DNA from: Hippopus hippopus
Lineage: Eukaryota > Mollusca > Bivalvia > Cardiida > Cardiidae
Assembly (NCBI GenBank): GCA_946811185.2
Contig: OX328112.1
Coordinates: 19,697,215-19,761,214 of the forward strand
Direction: 5' to 3'
DNA: 64,000 nt
Below the pieces are notes generated by a model, which was not told where the DNA came from, ran no database searches, and worked only from the letters and a program-made list of their open reading frames with translations. Within the stretch, counting starts at the first letter, position 1, and each line of letters begins with the position of its first letter. Below, piece by piece: positions 19,866 to 30,840 of the stretch. Both the position numbers and the translations under genes were made by a program.

Positions 19866-20946
19866 TTTTTATCACATAACTGTATAACAAGAATTATATT
19901 CCATAATGTGTTAAAACAGAGGCACACATGTATAATGAGTAGTGAAATTTACATGAAGCCTATGCACTTCTTTGACAGGCACATTACAAACGAAAAATAG
20001 TTCCGAAGAAACTTGCATATATTGATTTTGTTTTGAATCTAAGAGTGATTAAATTAACAACTTTATCATGATTAAGAATTTTGACCATTAATTTCCTTCA
20101 GGAACCTAGGTCAGCAATGTTTTAGAAATGAAGCATATAATTACCGTGTTTACTCAATACAACACTATTTTCTTATCTCGCATGTGTGTGGGACAAGAAA
20201 ATTCGTAATGGCTGTATTACATTGAAAACAAGGGGAGTTATGTGATAAAAAAAATATACTTTGGAAATAAAAAATTATAAGCAAACCTGATGTGATGAGT
20301 GAGTGAGTGAGTGAGTGGGTGAATTAATAGTATTTTGTAGTGCACTGACAGTTAAGGTCATTTTTTTGCTCATGAAAAAAAAAAAGAAATAACAAGTAAA
20401 ACAAGTTAATATGTTGAGATGAAGTCCTTTTTTGTGGAAACGGGCCGAAGGTATGAAGGTTTGCATGTCAAAAAGTTACTTTTTTTTAAACAGAAGTAGT
20501 GGCACAATATACACGACAAGAGAAAAGCTGGTGGATGACTGACAAAGAGACAGACGGACATCTAGAAATGGATTTCAGTATATGCCATCAAATGCCGATA
20601 TACCTCTACGCTGGCACATGCTTGGGCGATTTTGCTTTAGTTGTTTTAGAGTAAATACCTCTGATTTAGGAACATCAGGTCATTTACATTAATACATGTG
20701 TGATATGTTTTAAAATTGGACCAGGTATTTTGCAACAGAGTCTGTTTAAAGAAAATGAGACAGGCAGATTGACAGACAGATACTCTCTGTAGTGGGCTCA
20801 TTGAGGTTAACATATTAAGTCTGAAATATTTTTACTGAAATTGGAGCAGGTGTTTACATCTTATCATATACATGTACCCAACATCATACTAACTACCAAT
20901 GGATGGTCATTTTTATGGGCTACTTTTTTGGATACATAATGGAACA
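19866..20946. other. Unassigned spacer with (GAGT)n
   Basis: A short (GAGT)6-like tract lies at about 20,295-20,320. GACAGACGGAC-type tails near 20,545-20,565 and 20,760-20,785 are remnants of the same repeat class as 19,340-19,715. No gene is seen. Confidence 0.4.
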
Positions 20947-22478
20947 AAGGGCCATGATGGCCCTGAAGTCACTCACCTGAGTCTTTTGACCAAACACGAC
21001 CCTTTTTCAATCTCTTTCAAGATATTATGACAAACATTCTACCAAGCTTTCATAATAATGGCCTCTAGGTTGTGAAAATTTGGCCTCTCGGTTGTACACA
21101 AGCTTTTTCTAGAATTTTCCTCAGTGACCTACTTTTTAGCCAAACATAGCCCATTTTTCCACTGTAGATATTATCAAAACAAAGATTCTGACCACCTTTC
21201 ATAAGTATTGGACAGAAAATGTGGCCTCTAGAGTGTACACAAGGTTTTTCAAAGATTTAACATGGAGACCTATTTTTTTACCCAATGTAACCCATTTTCA
21301 ATTTCATCATAGTATCAAGAAAAACATTGGGACTAACTTTCATAAGTACTGCAGAAAAAATGTTGACTCTAATGCTACACAAGCTGTTTTAAAGATCTGA
21401 CCTGATGACCTAGTTTTTGACCCGACATGACCCATTTTTAAACTCACTCAAGATGTCACCAAAACAAACATTCTGAACAAGTTTCTTGAGTATTGCACTG
21501 AAAATGTGGCCTCTACAGTGTACACAAGGTTTTTCTAAGATTTGACCTTCTGACCTAGCTTTTGACCTGACATGACCCGTTTTCAAACTCATCCAAGAAA
21601 TCATCAAGACAAAATAATATGACCAAGTTTCATGAGTATTGAACTTAAAATGTGGCCTCTAGAGTGTACACAAGGTTTTTCTAAGGTATGAGCTAGTGAC
21701 CTAGTTTTTGACCTGACATGCCCCATTTTCAAACTGATCTGAGATATCATCAAAAAAACATTCTGACAAACTTTCAGGAGTTTGGGACTAAAAATGTACT
21801 CTCTCGAGTGTACACAAGGTTTTACTTAGTTTTGACCTAGTGACCTAGTTTTTGACCACACATGACCCATTTTTGAACTGGTTTGAGATATTATCAAGAC
21901 AAACATTCTGACCAACTTTCAAGAGTTTTGGACCGAAAATGTGCCCTCTGGAGAGTACACAAGATTTTTCTAAGATTAGACCTAGTGACCTAGTTTTTGA
22001 CCCGACATGACCCATTCTCGAACTTGTTTGAAGTGTCTTCAAGACAAACATTCTGACCAACTTTCAAGAGTTTTGGGCTGAAAATGTGGCCTCTAGAGCC
22101 TACACAAGGTTTTTCAAAATTATGATCTAGTGACCTAGTTTTTGACCCGACCTGACCCATTTTTGAACTCATGTGAGATATTATCAAGATAAACATTCTG
22201 ACAAAATTTTAAGAGTTTTGGACTGAAAATGTGGCCTTTAGAGCGTACACAAGGTTTTTCTAAGATTTGACCTAGTGACCTAGTTTTTGACCAGACCTGA
22301 CCCATTTTCAAACTCATCTGAGATATCATCAAGACAAATATTCTGACCAAGTTTCATGAGTATTGGACCAAAAATGTGGCCTCTAGAGTGCACACAAGGT
22401 AAAAGTTGACGATGCACGGCACACGACGCACAACACACGACGGACACAGCACGATCACTTTGTGCTCAGGTGAGCTAA
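20947..22478 (+). mobile_element. Helitron/HINE-like non-autonomous element 1 with 145-bp array
   Basis: The left end has the palindrome AGGGCCATGATGGCCCT and then CTCACCTGAG (20,976-20,985). The right end has CTCAGGTGAGCTAA, the inverted counterpart, closing with CTAA. About ten diverged 145-bp units lie between, with anchors GACCTAGTGACCTAGTTTTT or kin near 21,121, 21,265, 21,400, 21,545, 21,690, 21,834, 21,979, 22,124 and 22,269. A GACGGACACAGCACGATC tract precedes the right end. Subterminal inverted repeats, a central tandem array, a microsatellite-like tract, a 3' hairpin and CTRR together match the described architecture of Helentron-associated elements (established knowledge); the assignment is inference. 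Confidence 0.7.
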
Positions 22479-22489
22479 AAAGCTAAAAC

Positions 22490-22967
22490 AATGATATTGG
22501 CAGACTATCATAAGGAACACATGTATGAAGTTCCATAAATTTTCATCTAGGATTTTGAGTTAAAGAGATATTGATCCATAACGGAAATATACACGAAGCC
22601 CCCTTCCTCTCTGTCACCGTACTATATCAAAAAAGCAAAAAATAAATAAACAAATATCGGCTGACATCATAAGGAACACCTGTATGAATTTCTATTAGTT
22701 TTAGTCAAGGATTTTAGAAGATATCTGTCCAGAAAGACGGACGAACAGACGGTCATTGGTCCATGATGAAATTATACATTTAGCCCCCTTTTTTCCTGAC
22801 ACGTTATTTCATGAAACAAAAACAAGTAACTATTGTCTGTGGCTTGTGATAAACAATATTTAGATGAAGTTTCATGACATTTTGTCCTGTAGAGAGATAT
22901 TTCTATAATGAAAATATACATCAAGCCACCTTTCTCCATGACACAGCATTTAAAAAAAAAAAACAAG
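22490..22967. repeat. Dispersed AAGCCCC/GGAACAC repeat blocks
   Basis: Ordered blocks ATAAGGAACACATGTATGAA, AAGCCCCCTTCCTCT, GACGGACGAACAGACGG and CATTTAGCCCCCTTTTTTCC recur, as at 19,340-19,715. There is no gene. Confidence 0.5.
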
Positions 22968-23680
22968 GGTATATAACTGTGGTGTTGCATGGTCAATCTG
23001 GGTGAAACTTGTTGTCCTGCATTTCCTAATGGTGGTTGATAGATGTTACAAGTTCGATGTAAAAACTCTGTATTGTTTTCAAGTTAGGACTCAAAACAAA
23101 GGTTCACTCTATATACCTTTATGTCCTACTTTGTGACCCCCAGGGCAGGGCCAATTTTGACTCCAGGGGTTTAATTTGAACAAACTTGGTAGAGGTTCAC
23201 CAGGAGATGATCCATACAAATTAGCAAAACTCTAGGCCTTCTAGTTTCTGACAAGAAGATTTTCAAAGTTTGTTCTATATACGATTTTGCCCAAATTTGT
23301 GACCCGTGTGGCAGGGCCAATTTTGACCCCAGGGGCATCATTTGAACAAATTTGGTAGAGGATTACTAGAAGATACTACATACCAAATATTAAAGCTCTG
23401 GGCTTTCTAGTTTCAGACAAGAAGATTTTTTAAGATGTTGTAAATTTCCCCTTTTTTGTTGCCGTGTGAACCAGAGTTAATGGTTTAATTTAATTCTTTT
23501 AACAACTTTGGTAGAGCTTCACCCAAGGAACATGCCTGCCAAGTTTCAACATGATTGACGTATAGGTTTAGGAGGAGATGTTTAAAGAAATTGTGGACAG
23601 ACGGACGGACAGACAGATGGACGCTGGACGACGACCGATCACAATACCTCACCTTAGCACTTCGTGCTCAGGTGAGCTAG
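22968..23680 (+). mobile_element. Helitron/HINE-like element 3 (left end unclear)
   Basis: The right end matches elements 1 and 2: AGCACTTCGTGCT hairpin, CAGGTGAGCTAG (CTRR) at 23,680, preceded by GACGGACGGACAGACAG and GACGACCGATCACAATA. Its interior holds a different tandem unit, GTGACCC..CAGGGCCAATTTTGAC at 23,131 and 23,299 (about 166 bp). The same 3' end thus sits on an unrelated core. Confidence 0.6.
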
Positions 23681-23803
23681 TAAATAGCAAAGTAATACAA
23701 AAGTACAGTATCTAACATAATGTGTATCCAATTAGTGTCCTATGATTGGCCACAATGAACGGACATTCAGTAATGCATGACAGCATATGCCTGCAAATGC
23801 TGT

Positions 23804-24040
23804 TTAACCCTTTATCACACAATCCCACGTTTTAATGACCCTGGAGAGTAAAAAAAAAAACTTTTTAAAAAAATGTGGGAAAAGGAGAAAATGCTGGAAA
23901 CTAGCATTTTCTCCTTTTCCCACAATGTTTTCTGGCCTTTCCAGGACAAATCCCACTGTATCAGCAAAATTTGATTTGTTGTCTGCACATCCATTTGATT
24001 TGGATAAATCCAAAAGTGTGTCATGTCCTAAAAAATTAAA
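23804..24040 (+). mobile_element. PalA MITE
   Basis: TTAACCCTTTATCACACAAT at the left, core GGGAAAAGGAGAAAATGCTG / TAGCATTTTCTCCTTTTCCC, and right half TTGATTTGTTGTCTGCACAT. The A-run at 23,850-23,860 enlarges the left arm. Overlapping frames on both strands follow the palindrome and are not genes. Confidence 0.8.
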
Positions 24041-24120
24041 GACACTCGAACAGAGAAACCAGACAGTCAATGCCAAAATTATGCGCTCTCCTTTCAATGG
24101 GGGATAGTAAAAGAACAACA

Positions 24121-25879
24121 AGAGGGCCATGATGGCCCTGAAATCGCTCACCTGAGTCATTTGACCAAACATGACCCATTTTCAATCCCTTTTGAGATAT
24201 TATGACAAACATTCTACCAAGATTTTCATGAGTTACTGACCCGAAATGACCCACTTGCATCCTGGTGCAAGACCAACATTCTGACCAAGTTTCATGAGTA
24301 TTGCATTAAAAATGAGGCCTCTAGAAAGTAAACAAGATTTTCGAAGATTTGACCTAGTGACCTAGTTTTTGATCCAACATTACCCATTTTTGAACTCTTT
24401 CAAGATATTACCAAGACAAACATTCTGACCAACTTTTAAGAGTTTCGGACTAAAAATGTGGCCTCTACAGCATACACAACGTTTTTCTAAGATTTGGCCT
24501 AATGACCTAGTTTTTGATCAGAAATTACCCATTATCAAACACTTTTGAGATATCACTAAGACAAACATTCTGACCAAGTTCCGTGAGTATTGGACTGAAA
24601 ATGTGGCCTCTAGAGCGTACAAAAGGTTTTTCTAAGATTTGATCCAGTGACCTAGTTTTTGACCCCACATGACCCAAATTTAAACTCATTCAAGGTCTCA
24701 GCAAGACAAACATTCTGACTGAGTTTCAAGAGTATCGGACTGAAAATGTGTCCTCCAGAGCATACACAAGGTTTTTCTAAGACTGGACCTAGTGACCTAG
24801 TTTTTGACCCCACATGACCCATTATCAAACTCGCCTGAGCTATTATCAAGACAAACATTCTGACCAAGTTTCAAGAGTTTTTGACAGAAAATGTGGTTTC
24901 TAGAGCGTACACAAGGTTTTTCTAAGATTTGACCTAGTGACCTAGTTTTTGACCCCACATGACCCATTTTCAAACTCGTCTGAGATATTATCAAGACAAA
25001 CATTCTGACCAACTTTCAGGAGTTTTGGATTGTAAATGTGGCCTCTAGAGCATACACAAGGTTTTTCTAAGATTTGACCTAGTGACCTAGTTTTTGACCC
25101 CACATAACCTATTTTTGAACTCATCCAAGATATCATCCAGACAAACATTCTGACCAACTTTCAAGAGTTTTGGACTGAAAATGTGGCCTCCAGAGCGTAC
25201 ACAAGGTTTTCCTAAGATTTGACCTAGTGACCTAGTTTTTGACCCGACATGACCCATTTTTGAATTCATCTGAGATATCATCAAGACAAACATTCTGACC
25301 AACTTCCAAGAGTGTTTGATTGAAAATGTGGCCTCTAGAGCATACACAAGATTTTTCTAAGATTTGACCTGGTGACCTAGTTTTTGACCCGACATGACCC
25401 ATTTTCAAACTCATCCAAGAAATCATCAAGACAAACATTCTGACCAACTTTTAAGAGTATTGGACAGAAAATGTGGCCTCTAGAGTGTACACAAGATTTT
25501 TCTAAGATTTGACCTAGTGACCTAGTTTTTGACCCGACATGACCCATTTTCAAACTCATCCAAGAAATCATCAAGACAAACATTCTGACCAACTTTTAAG
25601 AGTATTGGACAGAAAATGTGGCCTCTAGAGTGTACACAAGATTTTTCTAAGATTTGACCTAGTGACCTAGTTTTTGACCCGACATGACCCATCTTCAAAC
25701 TCGTCCGAGATTTTATTGAGACAAACATTCTGACCAAGTTTCATGAGTATTGGACTGAAAATGTGGCCTCTAGAGCATACACATGGTGAAAAAGTTGACG
25801 ACGGACGACGCACACTGGACGACGGACACAGCACGATCACAATAGCTCCCCATGAGCACTTTGTGCTCAGGTGAGCTAA
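24121..25879 (+). mobile_element. Helitron/HINE-like element 2 with 145-bp array
   Basis: The left end AGAGGGCCATGATGGCCCTG is followed by CGCTCACCTGAGTC. The right end GAGCACTTTGTGCTC hairpin is followed by AGGTGAGCTAA. In between are about eleven units. The DR2 core is at exact 145-bp spacing at 24,930, 25,075, 25,220, 25,365, 25,510 and 25,655, with earlier units at about 24,350, 24,495, 24,640 and 24,785. The last units are most alike (25,366-25,740 nearly identical), suggesting recent array expansion at the 3' side. Because 145 is not a multiple of three, each unit opens a staggered reverse 71-codon frame; these are not genes. Confidence 0.75.
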
Positions 25880-26103
25880 AAAGACTTAGGAATACTGATG
25901 TTTTAATGGGAGGTTTGCACATTTTAGTCAATACTTGGAACTGCAAAATTCTTATTTCTTTCTTTTCTTTTCATGCTTATAGTACACCTGACAAAACTAT
26001 CACATATTTACTTCTCTGGATATGAGACATACTTTCAGAGCTCTAACAGAGTATTGAGGCTAAACTCTCAACCTTCCAAGCAAAAGGACCTTCCCATTTT
26101 CTG

Positions 26104-26290
26104 TATCTCATCACCACACAATCCCGACTTTTAACAACCCTGACAGAAAGGCTTATGAAGACACTGAGAAGAGTAAATGCTGGTAACCAGCATTTTCTCC
26201 TTTTCTTACAGTGATTTCTGTACTTTCAAAAAAGAATCTCATCATTTTAAGAGCCAAACTAAAGTTATTGTCTGACGGCAGCATTGACCG
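26104..26290 (+). mobile_element. PalA MITE, decayed
   Basis: CACCACACAATCCCGACTTT at the left, GTAAATGCTGGTAACCAGCA at the apex with CATTTTCTCCTTTTC, and a shortened right half (AAAGTTATTGTCTGACGG). Confidence 0.7.
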
Positions 26291-26391
26291 GTGTGGGACA
26301 ATTTTAGAAGTGTGTATTGTTGCATACATGTAAAGTCGACATTTTGCTACGAGTCGTGTAAGTATCCATTCTCCGCAGTTATGGTATTAAA

Positions 26392-27930
26392 TAGGGATGG
26401 CAACGGTTAACCGATTAACCAGTTAACCGATCGACTGACCGATTAACCGGTTAGAAATCGGCAACTGGTTAACCAGAAACAAATATATATTTTACCAAAA
26501 TTTTACCAAAATATTATAACGTTAGTGAAAAAATACGCCTACAAAATTAACTTTGCCAGTTCTGACAACCATAACTGCATTATACACGCATCCATGTCGC
26601 AAAGACGCGGCGAAGGTGTGATACACAGTTTGACATGTCTATGCAATGAATATTGTTAATCCGTTAATTTGTCCCCAGTCTCCGATAATAAACAGTCTCC
26701 GATAATAAACAATCAAAAACAGGTGTCCTCTTCGAATCAAAGGCACTCGCTTATCGTAATTGATTTGCTTGGAATATTTCATTAAGTGCCCGCCCCAATC
26801 AAATATATGCATGGATTGACAAATCAGCGTAAGTGGGATTGAAATTAACAAATCAATCAATCTATGGTTAAGCACACACAGCGATTACTCTTTGTTCATT
26901 ATCAGTTCAATAAGTATCCTCGAAAATCGTAATATAGTGTAGAGGCTTTGAATTTGGGAGGGTCTAAAATTTAAATTTGTCGTTTGGGCGATGGTCAACA
27001 CCTGATTCACTTAGCGATGGCCCCTTCGTTTGACGATCAATAACCATACCATCATCTGCATGATTTAGTTAGAGGATTCTATGAAGTTGTAAATAGCAGT
27101 GTTCCCACAAGCTTTTTATTTCAAGGGTACACTCAAACCCCCCCCCCCCCCCCCAGCTGTAAATCTGTGTTAAGATTTCATATTAGAGGGTATGACAGTA
27201 ATGGTTCTCAACTGGAGGTAAAGCAATCAATATTGATGATTTGTAGCACAAAAGTCCGTTATATTAAGATATCTATGGAAATTCACTGCTAAAAGTCATT
27301 AAAAAGCTGAAAAGACGGTCTGAAGTGACTCTAATCGGACAATGTCGAAAGGAACATTTTGTTGTGTCATGGGTTTCCATGTTTTTTGCATCGAGCATTT
27401 TTTCATGTATGTTAATTTATATATCGGTATTTCTGCCTGATTTGACTATAATTTATCAATAGGGGTAGCAAGTAACTTCAAATCCTGCATTTTACACAAG
27501 TTAAGCAGATAAAGTTTTTTTTTTACCGTTTTTTTTTTTCCTAATGTGAGGTCTCGCGTGTAACCAAACTTTGGTACGTGAATTTCAGTTCTGTAACGTG
27601 ATTTACGCAATAATTTGCGTGTCAGTGTGGAAAAACTGAAATAGCCTGATAATTTCTAGTCCTCTAAAGAAAACATTGTGGAAAATTGATAATATTGCCG
27701 AGAGAGAGAGATCGTCGATTGATTGGCCGTCTTCTGCGCCACAGTACAGAAATAGTAAACGTCATGGGTATGCATTTCTCACGCACCCGTCATTAACATT
27801 CACATATCGAGCAAATGGCAGGTACCTTCATCCTAAATGTTTTTTACATGGTCGTTTGGTTAACCGGGTAACCGATCGAAAGACTGAACAGTTAACCAGT
27901 TAGCAATTTTACTAACTGTTGCCATCCCTA
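26392..27930. mobile_element. Non-autonomous hAT-like DNA transposon, 1,539 bp
   Basis: Terminal inverted repeats are TAGGGATGGCAACGGTTA at 26,392 and TAGGGATGGCAACAGTTA as the reverse complement of 27,913-27,930 (17 of 18 identical). It is flanked by exact 8-bp direct repeats GTATTAAA at 26,384-26,391 and 27,931-27,938. Eight-bp duplications are the hallmark of hAT elements. Subterminal regions at both ends are packed with GGTTAACC-type repeats (CGATTAACC, CAGTTAACC, GGTTAACCGGGTAACCGATC), resembling transposase-binding clusters. The interior has no frame resembling a hAT transposase or BED finger; it holds a C16-18 run at about 27,138-27,154 and GA-rich stretches. It is therefore internally deleted or a MITE-like derivative. 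Confidence 0.88.
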
Positions 27931-28467
27931 GTATTAAATAATATACCTAATGATGTAAAGGCATTTTATTTACTTACTCACACTCTATTTCTCATAGTTG
28001 CATCAAGGGCTGTTCATCTGCCTTAAGGGTTAAACTAAATGCTGCTTTTAATTTCAGATCACATCATATGCCACATCTAGTCAGGATTGTATGTAAAAGT
28101 GACCACATGCAATATGAACCGGGTCCCACAGTTGTCGATTCGAACAAATCCGGTGGGGTCCGGACCCCTGGTTCCCCCCCACCCCCGAAAAAAAAAAAAA
28201 TTGTGTATGCTCTACCTGTCTAAAGGTGAAGCTAGTATGGTTGACATGTTACAATCTTATAGGTTAAGTGTTCAACTTACCATGTTGATACAGTGTCATC
28301 TTGTAGACTTCCCTAGTATAAAGTGTTTGTCATGCTGTCTATGCAGTACCACTTCAAAGCCATGGTATCTTAAAATTAGAAATAATAAAAGATCTGGAAA
28401 ACCTCTGTTTTAACGGGCAGGGGGTTGGGGGGATAGTTTCTTGTGTTAAAGTTTCAATTCCAAGGTA

Positions 28468-28650
28468 ATACCCTTACCTCTTCACCAAACAACAGAATTT
28501 GGACAGGTCAAAATTGAAAGCGTGTGACCACAAAATAAATGTGACTCAAAAGCTGAAATTTGTTTTGAAAAAGGTTAAAAACATTTTCTCTTTTTCCCAC
28601 AATGTTTTCAAAAGTTTCTTTTCTCAGGGTTTTAAAAGTTGAGTTGTGGT
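28468..28650 (-). mobile_element. PalA MITE lacking one hairpin arm
   Basis: CTCTTCACCAAACAACAGAA at one end and GTTGAGTTGTGGTAAAGG at the other. Only the CTCTTTTTCCCACAATGTTT arm remains. Its end forms the left boundary of the 2-kb tandem array. Confidence 0.7.
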
Positions 28651-28755
28651 AAAGGATAATATTTTTGATGTATTTTACAAACTGTATGTTTTAGTAGCTA
28701 ATTGTGAACACAAGTATTGATACTGCATAGACTCCAATATTTCTTAATTTCTTTG

Positions 28756-28890
28756 CCAAGCCTCCGTAGTCCAGTTGATGTGACTTCAGAACTGGTTCCT
28801 GGTTCAAATCCCCGGCTCAGCCAATTTCTTATTTTTCCAAGGGTTGATGACAGTCTTTGCAACAGGATTCATTCCTTTCCAAAGCCAAAT
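28756..28890 (+). repeat. tRNA-like SINE module in array copy 1
   Basis: GCCTCCGTAGTCCAGTTGAT resembles a tRNA A-box region and CTGGTTCAAATCCCCGGCTC holds a B-box. GGGTTGATGACAGTCTTTGC and AACAGGATTCATTCCTTTCC are the conserved SINE body also seen at 8,655 and 12,818. The acceptor-stem ends do not pair, so it is not a tRNA gene. Equivalent modules are at 30,706, 32,587 and 34,579. Confidence 0.65.
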
Positions 28891-29570
28891 TCCTTAAAGT
28901 GAGAATACTGCATTGTATGGTAAAGGGTTAAATGACTTAAAATGTATTAAAAATAAGTCTTGACTTTTGTGTTAAATCTATGAAATAGTTTTCTTTATCA
29001 TTTCTCTCTCCTAAAAAGCCTACAGTTACAAGTACAAATTATGATTAAATGGCAATGCTAGCTTCTGATACTTTCTGCAGTATTGTGACCAGGGACAGGG
29101 GGGTATCAGAAACACACATAACCATTTGAAATATCCTAACGAAATAAAAAGGAAAACTTTAAGTACCACATGAAAGTACATGCAGCCAAGTTATGCAAAT
29201 AAATTGAAAAAAGAATTTGTATACACAGAAAATGACAATTATGGTTCAACTCAGTAAATTCAAGTTCCTTGCTAAAAGACAAATCTCCCTAACCCTTTCC
29301 TAAATGGCAAAATTTTGGAGACTGAAAGCAAAAGCAAACAAGAAATAAAATATGCCTTAAATGATGGTATTTGTCTACAAAAGGGTAGAAAGCATTGCTG
29401 CAAAGGGAAAAAATACTGGTCACCAGAGAAAAAATCAAGCTTTAACCTTGCAATAAAGGTGTAATGGCTTGTGCTCGGTGTATGCTAGAGATTGAACCAA
29501 TCCTGTATTGGGTAAAGCACTGCAGTGCATCAGAAAGATCTTTTCAGAATTAAAAATGTTTCACTCTCTT

Positions 29571-29758
29571 TACCAGACAACGTCAATTAGGATTTGTCCA
29601 AATTGAAAGCATTTGCAGGTGACACTTGAAATGTGGCTCAAATGATGAAATTTGACTCTGATAGGGTAGAAAACATTGAGGGAAAAGGAGAAAATGCTGG
29701 GTTACTGAAATCCTCTCAGTCTGGGTCATTAAAACTCTGAATTGTACAGTACAGGATT
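29571..29758 (-). mobile_element. Decayed PalA within array copy 1
   Basis: CTTTACCAGACAACGTCAAT, TTGTCCAAATTGAAAGCATT and GGGAAAAGGAGAAAATGCTG are kept, while the second arm is gone. The same truncated form sits at 31,380-31,565 and 33,370-33,565, so the decay pre-dates the amplification. A further remnant with GGCAAAATTTTGGA lies at about 29,290-29,430 and its array equivalents. Confidence 0.65.
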
Positions 29759-30705
29759 ATAAAGGAAATGTGGCTTAAAGAGTGTTTGTTTTACCTTATT
29801 AAAAAAAAGATTAAAAAAATAGGGAGACGGCTATCATATAAATCAGTGGGTATTCAAAGTGTGTCTTAATTTCATCAATTGCAGTAGCCCAGAAACATAT
29901 GTTTTATATCAAAATAGTAGTACCGGCCTTCAAAACCCAAGTGCAGTTTGCTTCTTGACTCTCTGTCTGTCCATCTGGTAGTCTAAAACCAGTTGAAAAT
30001 TTCAAAACCCTGAAAAACCCACTCAGTCGAATCTGTTCCCACCTGTCAAAATTAAATGTCTGAGTCAGTATGCTTGTGTAAATGTTCCTAATGTGGTGTG
30101 GAGACTATCACCCAATTAGACTGGGATGGGAATCTAGTTACCCCAAAGCTGAGACAGCCCTGTTTCCTTATACATGTGTGTTTTTGCCAGTTCAAAAATC
30201 TGTTTTGATGATTGAATTATGCATTTATGTGAATGTTATTGATACATGAAATGTGTAGTGCACTGAGTCATCTGGGCTGTAGGTTCTTGAGAAATTAACA
30301 AATGTTTCTAGGCTTTAAACATTTGTAGAAACCAAGACAAATGTTCTGATCCTTACTTTTGCATTTCACTTTATACAATCAAGCAATACTTCATGATGTC
30401 TTTTTTTATCTGAATTCTGCTTGAATTTATGGCAGAATATATGTTGTTTGATAAGTTTTCTCTGACATGGTGGCCAACATAAACTAGTTTACTTTGGCCA
30501 GTATTTTTTTTTCTGAGTATTATTGATTGAAAAATGTCTGGGTTTACCCAAGCATTTCTTTATTAGATAAGTTCAATCTTTTAGAATTTCAACTATTGTA
30601 GTTTAATTTCTCATGTCTTTCTTGCTCAAACCTGTGTTTAAAACCAGTTTAAAAGTTTAAAGGATATATTTTTGATGCATTTTACAAACTGTATTTCTTA
30701 AATTC

Positions 30706-30840
30706 TTTGCCAAGTCTCCGTAGTCCAGTTGATGCGACTTGAGAACAGGTTCCTGGTTCAAATCCCTGGCTCAGCCAATTTCTTTTTTTCCAAGGGTTGA
30801 TGATAGTCATTGCAACAGGATTCATTCCTTTCCAAATCCA
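30706..30840 (+). repeat. tRNA-like SINE module in array copy 2
   Basis: Begins GCCAAGTCTCCGTAGTCCAG and has the B-box CTGGTTCAAATCCCTGG. It differs from copies 3 and 4 by single bases. Confidence 0.65.

Noticed and set aside
23804..24172. 122-codon reverse frame and overlapping frames
   Set aside because: Cross a PalA palindrome and the edge of a Helitron-like element. The palindrome makes both strands open.
21990..25737. A run of overlapping reverse frames of 71 codons (MVRMFVLMISWMSLKMGHVG type)
   Set aside because: They arise because a 145-bp unit (48 codons plus one base) opens the same staggered frame in each copy. They overlap one another, share no start context and lie in a mobile tandem array.
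20947..25879. CRISPR-like array (regular spacing)
   Set aside because: The whole 145-bp unit is repeated, with no short repeat plus variable spacer, and the context is eukaryotic.
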